A stretch of 64,000 nucleotides of DNA, taken from NCBI RefSeq assembly GCF_000801105.2, contig NC_079518.1:23168800-23232799 (forward strand), read 5' to 3'. Source of the DNA: Raphanus sativus. Taxonomy: Eukaryota; Streptophyta; Magnoliopsida; Brassicales; Brassicaceae. The notes under the pieces are model-generated. The model made no database searches. It saw only the letters and a list, made by a program, of their open reading frames with translations, and was not told the origin of the DNA. Positions 24,002 to 35,000 of this stretch are shown in pieces; the stretch's first letter is position 1; each line of letters begins with the position of its first letter. Made by a program: the position numbers and the translations under genes.

Positions 24002-25694
24002 TGTAACATTCCTATCCCGGGCCCAATATTTTTTCCAATGGGAACGGGCTTCTCTCTGGCCCGATTGCCTAAAACCTAGGTCTCCTCCTCTTTTACCTAT
24101 AAAAAGAGTTGCAGCCTCCTTCTTCTCCCCATCAGAAACAGAAGCGAAGCCCTGCAGAGATTCCCGGAGACTGGAAGCCCTAGCCGTCAAGCTCTTTTCC
24201 CTGCGCCGCCGTCTCTCTCTTCTCTCCTTTCTCTCCCTTCCGCGCGCCTCTCTCTCTTCTTCTCCTCTCTCTCCTCGGCGTCCGACCTCTCTCCCTCTCT
24301 CTCCTTGCCGGCGGCGTGCTGGTGGTGGTCGTGGAGGTGATCGCCGGTGGTGGTGGTGGTTGTGTAGCGGATCAGTCGAGTGGTTCAGATCTCATCTTCT
24401 CTCACTCTTGTGTCCAGATCTAGGTTAAGGTGAGGTGATCCGAACCCAGTTTCTCTCAAGTCCTTTATATTAATCTTGTTGGATCTAGGATTGATTAGCT
24501 CTTGTATGAAAGTTAGGGTGTTAGTCCATGATGGATCTAGGGTGTTAGATGAATGATCATGTTGCATAAGAACCTTCATACTGATTAAAAGGGACATTAA
24601 TGGACTGCCTTGTGTTGATGTGGCTATTGTATGATGAATGCTTGTGTGTTGTTTGGTCCCATGTGATGATTGAGATTTCTCTTAGCATCTTGTTTAATGG
24701 TTGTTCATGTTACTCTTGTGTTAAGCGATGGGTACATATATGTTGTTGAGATGTCTTTTGGTATCAACGCTATGTGAAGTATAATGTGTGAGACCCCGAT
24801 AAAGGGTGGCGTCTTGAGTAAGAGTCCAAGTGTAAGTGACTGAGTAAGTGAAAGAGGAAGTGTAAGTAAGAGTAAGTGAATGTGAAAGAGAATGAGAATG
24901 CGGAAGAAGTGTCAATGAACTTGTTTGTAGTCCTGCTTGGACCACCGAGAACGGGTGGGCGTCTAGAGTCTAGGGTGTGTTGTGATGTGAAAGGAACCGC
25001 GCGAGGGCGGGATATAAATAAGCAAGTGTAGTGGCGCCTTAGGATCGAGTCAAGCCAAAAAGGTGGCTGGGTCAGGCTATGAATGGCCGGGGGGCAGACA
25101 GTGCAAGGTGGCCAACGTGCTGCAATCCGGGTAGCCTTTAGGAAGCTGGAGAGGGGGATGGTTTTTCCGAGAGCGGGCGCCCCTTCCAGGTTAGGCCGGC
25201 ACGAGGTGGGACGTCCGTAAACGGCTATAGGTCCTACGTCTAGGTTGATTGGAGTCAGTTTGCTCTTGTTTTGTTTGTCGGGTCGGTCTATTCTATTAAT
25301 GAGTGATGTGTAGCAATGACTGAGTTCGTTGTATTGATTGACTGCTAGGTTGCTAGAATTGATGTTGCGAAATGTTTTATGATGCATTGTTGATTGTAGT
25401 GGCTAGTCAGTCCTGGTTCCCGCATAGAGTAATGTAGAGTGTCTTGCGGGCAGGCTGGTCTAGAGTCACTTCACTGAGTAATCCCATACTCAGACCCTCC
25501 CTTTCCATTTCCCTGTGCGCAGGACTGTAAGTAGAAGTGTATGGATATGGGTGGATCAGAATTTCAAAGAAAGCAATGCGATCGTCGACTCTTGCGACCA
25601 GTAACGGACACGGCGGGTTGCCTATAAGGGCATACGCGTGTCTATAGCTCCCTCTCGATAACCCGGTCGATCCCCGAGGGATAGGGATGCTACA
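24002..25694 (+). repeat. 5' LTR of the young element
   Basis: 1693 bp. The predicted frames within (CT-rich plus strand 23994-24428, and minus 24721-25387) are repeated identically in the other LTR and have no protein-family features, so they are not annotated as genes. Confidence 0.92.
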
Positions 25695-25819
25695 ACTGGT
25701 ATCAGAGCGGGGTTAAGACTCCTTAGTGCTATCCTAAGGGGTCGGCATTCCAAAGTTTTTCATAACCTTGTTTTTAAAAGAAAAGAATTTGTGAAAGTTT
25801 TGATGTTTGAGGAAAGCGT

Positions 25820-26995
25820 GTGACGTTTGTTTTCAAAAACCACCCATTATATCTATGCTTCCATTATGGTTCTGATCGTTCCTTTTACTGCAGGATGTTT
25901 CTGCTTGATCACTACGAGTGGAGGATGCCGCGTTTGAGCTACGGGCCGGTGGGCGCTCGGGAGCACGCCCGGAAGCGGCACCGTGACGCAGAGGGCAACT
26001 GGGTGCTGCCTACGTTTCCAGATCCAGAGGAACAGTTCAGAGAGTTTCCATTCGGGTACCCTTACGAGCAGACTGTGGGACGCATAGTGACGATGCCACA
26101 CTTTCTGAAGAAGGTTATGGAGGAGCGTGTACTCCAGGGTTGTGCTACGTTCCAACTCGCTCTCGATGAGGACCTTCCGAGGAAGCGGGGCCGGCCAAGC
26201 AAGGCGACAGGAGTGGCCCGAGAGCCTCCGAGATCCATCGCAGGGAAATGCCGGTGCAAGACACTATTCCGGAATAAGCAGGAGGATCGATCTGTTGCTG
26301 GCTATACTGTGGACTTCATCAACCAAGCCAAGCTGTGTAAGCCGAAGAGCGCAGAAATGTGGTGCAAATGGTACAAGCGAGGACTGCGTAAGAAGATACA
26401 GGACAAGGTGAAGGGTGTCTTAGAACCTTTGGAGTTCGCCTTGGTGCAGCGTATGGCTGGATTAGCGATCGAAGCAGAAGGGGAGATTGAAGCCAAGAAA
26501 CCTGGGCCCGGGAAACCGAAGGAGGGCGATGGGAATCCCAAGGCAACTGGTGGGGAAGTACCCCAGAAGAAACGTGGGCGTCCACAGAAGCCTTCTTCAG
26601 ATCAGGACGATTGCGACTGCGATGTACGGGTTCAGGCTGCGCAGAAGTCAAACAAAGTGAGGGACTACTTGTGGGAGTTTTTGGATACCGCCAGACATTG
26701 TCAGCCCAAGCCTACAGAGGAGTGGTGTAGGTTGTTCAGGACCGGACTACGCAGGGAGATTCGCGACAAACTCGGGGCAGCTCTAGAGCCTCTGGAGTTT
26801 GCTCTTGTGAGGAGGATGGCAAATCAAGCAATAGCTGCAGAGGATAAGATTAAAGGGAGGGTGTTCGCCGTCGAGCATCAGCATCCCCGGAAGAAGAGCG
26901 GAAACCCGAAGACTAGGGTGGCGGGCGGCGGCACGACGGGTCCGGGAACCGAGACCATCGGCGACTCTCCGCGTGGTGGCTGGCTGAGCGAGTAG
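25820..26995 (+). CDS. Gag-like protein with duplicated gag segment and two AT-hook-like motifs
   Basis: A 391-residue ORF starting 112 nt after the primer-binding site; a start at Met26 is also possible. It has two homologous segments of about 65 residues (159-224 and 281-344). Each has the order W-C-K/R followed by an FxxGLR or YKRGLR block, then K/R-I-x-D-K, then LEPLEFALVxRMA and a terminal A-x-E, the pattern of the C-terminal half of Ty3 gag. Each is preceded by an AT-hook-like RGRP core (RKRGRPSK at 121-128, KKRGRPQK at 250-257). No CCHC knuckle or protease is seen. It probably encodes a particle protein; the AT-hooks might bind AT-rich DNA, which is inference. Confidence 0.7.
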   Translation: MTFVFKNHPLYLCFHYGSDRSFYCRMFLLDHYEWRMPRLSYGPVGAREHARKRHRDAEGNWVLPTFPDPEEQFREFPFGYPYEQTVGRIVTMPHFLKKVMEERVLQGCATFQLALDEDLPRKRGRPSKATGVAREPPRSIAGKCRCKTLFRNKQEDRSVAGYTVDFINQAKLCKPKSAEMWCKWYKRGLRKKIQDKVKGVLEPLEFALVQRMAGLAIEAEGEIEAKKPGPGKPKEGDGNPKATGGEVPQKKRGRPQKPSSDQDDCDCDVRVQAAQKSNKVRDYLWEFLDTARHCQPKPTEEWCRLFRTGLRREIRDKLGAALEPLEFALVRRMANQAIAAEDKIKGRVFAVEHQHPRKKSGNPKTRVAGGGTTGPGTETIGDSPRGGWLSE

Positions 26996-27419
26996 AACCT
27001 TTTTCGGGAGTAGGATGCGAGTTTATTTGGCAGATTTATTTATTTGTTGCTGGCTTTGGTGTTTCTCTATTTTTATGGGCGGTCCGCGTGTGTGCAGATG
27101 CCTTGAGCTTTCTGAACTATTGTAGTCCTACTCCATTTATCTATTGAATTCATTCGTTGGTTTTACGATTATCGAGTAAAAGTTAAAGTTCGGACTATAA
27201 AAGGTGGAGGAGTAGGACGAGTGTAATTCATTTCCGGGAGTTCGGGAGCGTTACTAAGGAATTGGAAGGGGCGGCTAACCTGAGGATGGAGCTGGTGAAG
27301 CGTTGTATCTGGTTGTATCCATCACTAGCCCATACTGTGTTTGGGGCAGCAGCAGACGATGAAGAGTTTGTGAGTTGGAGAATCAGCTGGTTGTTAATTG
27401 TGTGATTGACTTGGATGTG

Positions 27420-28560
27420 GTAGTGATGCGAAGAAAGCCCTCTGTGTGGTTCCCTCTTCCACCGAGATGGTGATTATTGATTCCGATGATGAGGATGAGG
27501 TTATGGGTGAGAGTGAGAAGCCCAAGTACCCGTTCAGTCGAGTCTTGTGCAGCATCAGAAGAGTCAAGGTGATGTGGTGCCTGTGACGCCATAATTCGCT
27601 TTTGAGGAGGTTGTTTTGGGGAACATGGAGGATATGTCTTGGGCCATTACTCCACTAGTGGAGGGACAAAGTAGCAGGGGCAACCTCCTTGCTATAGGAA
27701 ACGGTTTGGCTGTTGACAGAGATGTCTATGTGGGACAAGCGAGGGGAGAAAAGGTCCTTGCTATAGAAAACAGTGTGGTTAATAATAAGGGTGCCTATGT
27801 GGGCGTTGAGAATGATAATGAGCCTGAAGCAGTAGATGAGGATCTTGGTGATATCGGGAGCGAAATGGCCATGCCAATAGTAAGCACAAAGGATGCAGAG
27901 ACTTCACGTAATGGATCAAAGACCGATGAAGTGGAAGACTGTGAGCACTCCTTCATACTAAAGGACGACATGGGTTATGTTGCCGTGTCTGCGGAGTTAG
28001 TGACAAAAGCACTTTAGACATTATCAGTGTGAACTTCAGTAAGGCGAAATGAAGCACAAGGACATATGCTTCTGAATCTCGGGTTAAAAAGTGTGGCGAT
28101 TCAGATTTTGAGATTAAGTTATCTGCAGAAGGACGGATGATAGGCGGGTTTCCTGCCCATCCGACGCATGCTAGCGAGATGAAGCCTCATCGTGTAGCTC
28201 ATCTGGGTTGTGGGAGATGCTCCACCACGGGGGGATTGTATCGTGGTTCATGCTCCGGGTTCTGGAAAAACCTTCATGATCATCAGTTTCGTGCAGAGCT
28301 TCCTTGCAAAGTATCCTCAGGCTAAGCCACTGGTTGTGCTTCCCGAGGGAATTTTTTTTGTCTACCTGGGAAAGAGAGTTTGTGTGATGGCAGGACAGCG
28401 ACACTCCACGGCTTGACTTCTACAGTGCTAACGCAGAAGACCGTGCACAACGGTGGACGGAAAAGAAGAGTATCTTGTTTCTGGGCTACAAGCCGTTTTC
28501 AACCATTGTCTTGGACGGTACCGACATCGACATCGCCAATTGGGGCCGAGTAAGGATAGT
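27420..28560 (+). pseudogene. Captured DRD1/CLSY-type SNF2 helicase fragment inside the retrotransposon
   Basis: Reading across three frames gives a collinear series. An acidic IDSDDEDEV region comes first, then QGDVVPVTP, a MEDMSW block and a CEHSF...GYVA segment. [15 protein letters not shown] and EMKPH follow, then the Walker A block [14 protein letters not shown] (about 28251-28292) and [12 protein letters not shown]. Last are [13 protein letters not shown] and [16 protein letters not shown] (about 28472-28519). The motif order and wording match the plant DRD1/CLASSY SNF2 family, closest in my recollection to DRD1, which acts with Pol V in RNA-directed DNA methylation. Stops and frame changes break it (TGA near 28050, shifts near 28215 and 28390), and downstream helicase motifs are absent. 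No intron borders were noticed, so capture from a spliced transcript is possible. Confidence 0.82.
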
Positions 28561-28900
28561 AATAAGCGCCTCGGATAACATCATGAAACTGCTAACTGGC
28601 AGAGGAACGAGTGGGTATCACCTTAGAAAAAAAAATCGGGGACGAAATGACGAGTGTTTGGAAATGGGTATGTTTGGTCGAAGTGGGGGAGAACTAAGGA
28701 CACAGCGAAGAAGACCTATGAAACCTCAGAGCAAGTAGTACCGCCGGAAGTGACTTGGAAGTAGTATAAAGCCGCAGTGAGTTCGCATCAAGGGCTATCT
28801 TGGATTGCAGAAACCGTGGGAAAAATATTGGGGAAAGGATGTTAAGTATGGAGAGTACACGAGCGGAATTCGGGGTCGAATTCCATTAAGTGGGGGAGAT

Positions 28901-30594
28901 TGTAACATCCCTATCCCGGGCCCAATATTTTTTCCAATGGGAACGGGCTTCTCTCTGGCCCGATTGCCTAAAACCTAGGTCTCCTCCTCTTTTACCTATA
29001 AAAATAGTTGCAGCCTCCTTCTTCTCCCCATCAGAAACAGAAGCGAAGCCCTGCAGAGATTCCCGGAGACTGGAAGCCCTAGCCGTCAAGCTCTTTTCCC
29101 TGCGCCGCCGTCTCTCTCTTCTCTCCTTTCTCTCCCTTCCGCGCGCCTCTCTCTCTTCTTCTCCTCTCTCTCCTCGGCGTCCGACCTCTCTCCCTCTCTC
29201 TCCTTGCCGGCGGCGTGCTGGTGGTGGTCGTGGAGGTGATCGCCGGTGGTGGTGGTGGTTGTGTAGCGGATCAGTCGAGTGGTTCAGATCTCATCTTCTC
29301 TCACTCTTGTGTCCAGATCTAGGTTAAGGTGAGGTGATCCGAACCCAGTTTCTCTCAAGTCCTTTATATTAATCTTGTTGGATCTAGGGTTGATTAGCTC
29401 TTGTATGAAAGTTAGGGTGTTAGTTCATGATGGATCTAGGGTGTTAGATGAATGATCATGTTGCATAAGAACCTTCATACTGATTAAAAGGGACATTAAT
29501 GGACTGCCTTGTGTTGATGTGGCTATTGTATGATGAATGCTTGTGTGTTGTTTGGTCCCATGTGATGATTGAGATTTCTCTTAGCATCTTGTTTAATGGT
29601 TGTTCATGTTACTCTTGTGTTAAGCGATGGGTACATATATGTTGTTGAGATATCTTTTGGTATCAACGCTATGTGAAGTATAATGTGTGAGACCCCGATA
29701 AAGGGTGGCGTCTTGAGTAAGAGTCCAAGTGTAAGTGACTGAGTAAGTGAAAGAGGAAGTGTAAGTAAGAGTAAGTGAATGTGAAAGAGAATGAGAATGC
29801 GGAAGAAGTGTCAATGAACTTGTTTGTAGTCCTGCTTGGACCACCGAGAACGGGTGGGCGTCTAGAGTCTAGGGTGTGTTGTGATGTGAAAGGAACCGCG
29901 CGAGGGCGGGATATAAATAAGCAAGTGTAGTGGCGCCTTAGGATCGAGTCAAGCCAAAAAGGTGGCTGGGTCAGGCTATGAATGGCCGGGGGGCAGACAG
30001 TGCAAGGTGGCCAATGTGCTGCAATCCGGGTAGCCTTTAGGAAGCTGGAGAGGGGGATGGTTTTTCCGAGAGCGGGCGCCCCTTCCAGGTTAGGCCGGCA
30101 CGAGGTGGGACGTCCGTAAACGGCTATAGGTCCTACGTCTAGGTTGATTGGAGTCAGTTTGCTCTTGTTTTGTTTGTCGGGTCGGTCTATTCTATTAATG
30201 AGTGATGTGTAGAAATGACTGAGTTCGTTGTATTGATTGACTGCTAGGTTGCTAGAATTGATGTTGCGAAATGTTTTATGATGCATTGTTGATTGTAGTG
30301 GCTAGTCAGTCCTGGTTCCCGCATAGAGTAATGTAGAGTGTTTTGCGGGCAGGCTGGTCTAGAGTCACTTCACTGAGTAATCCCATACTCAGACCCTCCC
30401 TTTCCATTTCCCTGTGCGCAAGACTGTAAGTAGAAGTGTATGGATATGGGTGGATCAGAATTTCAAAGAAAGCAATGCGATCGTCGACTCTTGCGACCAG
30501 TAACGGACACGGCGGGTTGCCTATAAGGGCATACGCGTGTCTATAGCTCCCTCTCGATAACCCCGGTCGATCCCCGGGGGATAGGGATGCTACA
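28901..30594 (+). repeat. 3' LTR of the young element
   Basis: 1694 bp, preceded directly by the polypurine tract. Near-identical to 24002-25694. Confidence 0.92.
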
Positions 30595-30599
30595 GTGTC

Positions 30600-30943
30600 C
30601 ATAAGTTCCCCAGTTTTTGATCAGATATCTAAAAATTTAAAAGTTATAAAATAATATTTTTACAATTAGTATATTTTCTATTCGGAAGTTGAAAAAGAAA
30701 GATAAATATTTCAGAAAGTATAAACGATCATCGAATCATATTTTCAGAAAATTGAGTTTTATGTTATGGCTAACTTAAAATCAAGTAAACAACTTGAATA
30801 CAGTGAGACTGAAAATTAAAATTGTGACTATCACTTGATTCTAACCAAACAAGAGCAAACTGAGGAATCAAACTCCTCTGCATTTTTCATAATTAAATCT
30901 TAAATCTTAGATCCACATGTTGCCATATAACCAAACTAAAAGC
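30600..30943. other. 3' flank of the serpin pseudogene
   Basis: AT-rich sequence just downstream of the minus-strand serpin stop, likely its former 3' UTR and flank. No other feature is seen. Confidence 0.45.
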
Positions 30944-31364
30944 CTAAAAAGATTTGTCGGAAGGATCAAAAATCTGACCAACGAACAAAACAGTACCAAT
31001 TGTGTCTTCTCTAACTAAGAAGACAAAGGGATGATCTGCCACAAAATCTATACGCTTAGGAGGCTCCATATATCTCAAACATCCGGGTTTAGGGGCTGCA
31101 AAAGTTGCAGCAGCAGCTTCAGCGCCTTCTTCATCAATCTCCACACATGCTTTATGATACAAAGCCATTGAACTTAATCCCAAGTCTTTGCCGTCTAAGC
31201 CATAAGCGATCTTAAACTTTGGGATTCTGAATTCTTTAACTAAAACTTTGAATCTTGGAACATGATAATCCAAGAATCCAGAATTAGATGCCATTGCCTT
31301 CACAAGATCATCCAATCCATCATTCTTGTCTGGGAGATAAAAGTACATTGAGAAGCTGACATTG

Positions 31365-31520
31365 TTACTATAACCACCTTGTCCAAAAGGGAAGCTGTTA
31401 TTGGTAGCATCAACTTCTTGTAGATAAGGAAAGCTGCGACTGGTATTAACACGGCCTTGTCGATAAGGAAAGGTGGGATTGTTATCAACACCGCCTTGTC
31501 GATAAGGTATCTTGAGGACC
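31365..31520 (-). repeat. In-frame tandem repeat within serpin exon 2 (about four units)
   Basis: Between IPYRQGG and FSMYFYLP the protein reads four related units: PYRQGGVDNN, PYRQGRVNTS, PYLQEVDATN and PFGQGGYSNN, each with linker residues. Typical plant serpins have one PYRQG unit here. Unit length is about 14-15 codons. The repeats keep frame. Confidence 0.85.
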
Positions 31521-32063
31521 TTGAAACCATCATAAGCCTCTATGTATTGGCGCTCGTAGCTTCTCATGAATGGCACGGACACTGAGGTTCCACTGATATG
31601 GTGAAACTCCCTGTCCATCGTGTTAGACTTGGCGAATGGAACTTCCCAAGCTCCTTTGAAGTACAGTGCATTTCTATAAACAGAGTCGGTTAGACTCGAG
31701 ACGGATCCAGGAGGAAGAAGATCTTTGATGAGACCATTGGTATGATCTTCGGCCCATTTATTAAGCTCTTTTACGCACTTGTTCAGCCTATTGTATCAAA
31801 GTCAAGTTATAAATTATGAATACATAACATATAAACAGAGTTAAATCAAGAAACAGAGTATAGAAACAGAGTTTACTTAAAGAAACAGAGCATAGAAACA
31901 GAGTATTAAAAAGTTTACCTTTGATCGGAAGTCTACGCGATTAAAAACAGCTTTCAAGACATTCTCAAAGAGATCCTTGAACGATGAATCAATGTGTAGC
32001 GGAGTTTATAGACGCCGGAGAGAAAACGGTGTTAGAGTGCTTGGCTTTGGTAGAGAAGAGCTG

Positions 32064-35000
32064 TGTGACAGCATTTACCTTCTTACTCTTTATCTTTACT
32101 ATCTTTTACCTCTTAGTAAGTTACCGTTACTAAAGAGATGAGTCACGGGTTGCATCCCGGTTACTGGTCGTCTGTTTGACCGTTCAGAATCTTTTCCTAT
32201 TTGTACTGCCTTTGTCATTTTGCTAATCATCAATCAAAACCGTATTATCTTATCTCCTCTCTAAACTCTCTCTCTCTCTCTTACGCATACATCATTATTG
32301 CTGTATTGCTTTGATCATCGTACTTGAAGGTGACGTTTCTGTGCTCAGATCACCTTTTAGTCCTTGATTGTATTGCTCTTTAAATCTTCGGTAGATTTAC
32401 AGAGGAATTTATCACTCATCACCTTTTGCTGTCTCATTTTGGTATCAGAGCCTTTTGGAACCTGAGGGATTTCGACATGGTTGAAACACGAAACCAAGAG
32501 AAGACGATGTTGGAGCTCATCGAGGATATCCGTACCGGTCAAGAATGCCAGTCCAGTGAGTTCCGTCAGCGAGCTGACTCACTCGACGACCGCTACAACC
32601 GCCTCGAAAGACTTGTATTTGAGCACATCTCCACCATCCAAGCGCAAGGGAAGCAACCGATGCACGACTCTGGTGGTTTTCCGATGTTGGACCCGACCTC
32701 TGCTCACTCGAGCCGACCTCATGACCCACCAGATCTGCAGCGTTTTTCCTCTAGAGAGCGCTCTCCTACACCCCATAACGGCCTCTCCAACAAGCTGACA
32801 AAGCTAGGTTTCCCTACTTTTGACGGCACCGACTTTCGTGACTGGATCTGTCGTTGTGAACAGTTCTTCGAGCTTGACAACACAGCACCAGAAACGAAGA
32901 TCCGTCTTGCTGCTATGCATATGACCGGCAAAGCCCTTAAATGGCACCGGAACTACATCGCTGAGCAATTTGGGATCTTTCCATCCTGGACCGACTACAT
33001 CATCGCGCTTACCGGGAGATTCAACGGCCTTTTCGACGATCCCCTCTCAGATCTCGTCGCTCTAAAACAGGGCTCCGACTCCGTTGAAGATTATCTAGAA
33101 AAGTTTGAGAACGCAAGAACTCGACTTTCTCTCCCCAAAGCACACGCCTTGAGTATCTTTCTGACCAACATGAACCCTCATCTCTCGCTTCATGCTCGTC
33201 AGTTCGGTCCTACTTCTCTGTCAGCTGCTGCGAGGATAGCGAGCCTCCATGAGTCTGCTCTTGCTGCTACTCCTCAAAGATCTTACCGAACTCCCTTCAA
33301 TCCTTCTCAACAGAAACAGTATGGCGCTCCTCCTTACAAACAACAATCCAGACCTCTGTTGACCTCTCCGGACACTGCAAAGCCAGGCTCTAAGCCTTTT
33401 TTCATTCCGAAGTGCAGCAACGAAAGGCCAGCTCGCAAGTTCTCTTACCAGGAGATGCAAGACCGCAGAGCAAAGGGATTTTGTATGTTTTGCGATGAAG
33501 CCTTTTCACCAGGGCATCAACTCAAACATAAAAGATCCCAAATTTTTGTAATGGAGTGCGATGATGATGATAATGCCTCCTTACCTGATAACGAGCAGAT
33601 CACTGATATCACTGACGAAGCAGGTCAAGCCGAGCCTACTTCAGTGTTTTCTGTCAATGCTCTCAGCGGTTCAGCTACATTTAGCTGCATGAGGGTCATT
33701 GGTAAATATGGCAAGCGCAAGCTTTACATCCTTATCGATCCGGGGAGTACTCACAACTTCTTGGACTACAAAGTTGCTCAGGAGATGTGATGCAAGCTCG
33801 ACACTTTCAGCCCTATGTCAGTAGCTGCAGCTAACGGCAACAACTTGGTGACAAAGCACAAATGCAGCGACTTCACTTAGTCAGTGCAAGGGTACTCTTT
33901 CACCACCGAAATCAGGACCCTTCAACTCGACTGCTGTGAACTCGTACTTGGTGTGCAGTGGCTGTCTACTCTCGGACCTATCCTCTGGGATTTTGCAAAC
34001 CTACGTATGGAGTTCAACTTCAATGGCATCAAACACGTCTTGCGCGGTGTCACCAAAGCGGGTTGCAAACTCATCAAAGGAACCAGTCTCAACACCTTGA
34101 TGCTCCAACAACCTCAGATAGCTATGTTGCAGATACGAGAAGTAGTAAGCTCTGATGAAGATCCACAACTTCTCCCAAAGTCTCTATTCTCTCACATCTC
34201 AACACCTCAGAGCACACTATCTGATGACCCACAGCTGCGCTCACTCTTGGCGTCTTACTCCGACTTATTTGACGAGCCAACGGGTCTCCCACCATTCAGA
34301 GAGGGCTTTGATCACACCATTCCATTGGAAATTGGTGCAAACCCTGTCAACCTCCGTCCTTACCGGTACTCCTCACTCCAAAAGGATGCCATCGATGAGC
34401 TACTAAAGGATATGCTGCAGCAAGGGATCATACAGTGTAGTTCGAGTCCATACGCCTCTCCTATTGTCTTGGTGAAGAAGAAAGACGGTGGGTGGCGCTT
34501 ATGTGTCGACTACAGAGGTCTCAACGCGCAAACTGTGAAGGACAAATACCCTATTCCTTTGCTAGAAGACCTCCTTGATGAGCTCGGCGGAGCATTTTAC
34601 TTCTCAAAGCTTGACCTGCGTGCAGGGTTCCATCAACTCAGGATGTCTCCTAATGACGTGTATAAGACGGCATTCAAGTCTCATGCAGGTCACTACGAGT
34701 ACCTAGTGATGCCCTTTGGACTTTCAAACGCGTCGTGCACCTTCCATAGCCTTATGAACCATGTGTTCCAAGACATCACAAGGAAATTTCTTCTGGTGTT
34801 CTTCGATGACATATTGGTTTACAGCCCTGACTGGGAGACACACCTGATTCACCTCCAGGAAGTGTTCTCGATACTGAGACAGCAGCAGCTCTATCTTAAG
34901 GCTTCTAAATGTACTTTTGGCGCCACCAAGATTGAGTACCTTGGTCACTTCATTGAGGCTGCTGGAGTGAGCACAGACCCAGCCAAGATAGATGCAATCA

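Larger units (their letters stand above)
24002..30594 (+). mobile_element. Young non-autonomous LTR retrotransposon with gag-like ORF and captured DRD1-like fragment
   Basis: LTRs are 24002-25694 and 28901-30594, both with TGTAACATYCCTATCCC starts and GGGATAGGGATGCTACA-type ends. Flanking duplications are perfect (GTGTC at 23997-24001 and 30595-30599). The primer-binding site TGGTATCAGAGC is at 25697-25708 (initiator tRNA-Met) and the polypurine tract AAGTGGGGGAGA ends at 28899. By eye the LTRs differ at about ten substitutions and one indel in 1.69 kb, so insertion was recent. A TATA-like CCTATAAAAA lies at about 24097 and 28995. There is no protease, reverse transcriptase or integrase; the internal 3.2 kb holds a gag-like ORF and a host-derived fragment. 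Confidence 0.92.

Noticed and set aside
23994..25387. 144- and 205-residue ORFs, repeated at 28890-30286
   Set aside because: They lie wholly in the LTRs, are GC/CT-skewed and have no family features.
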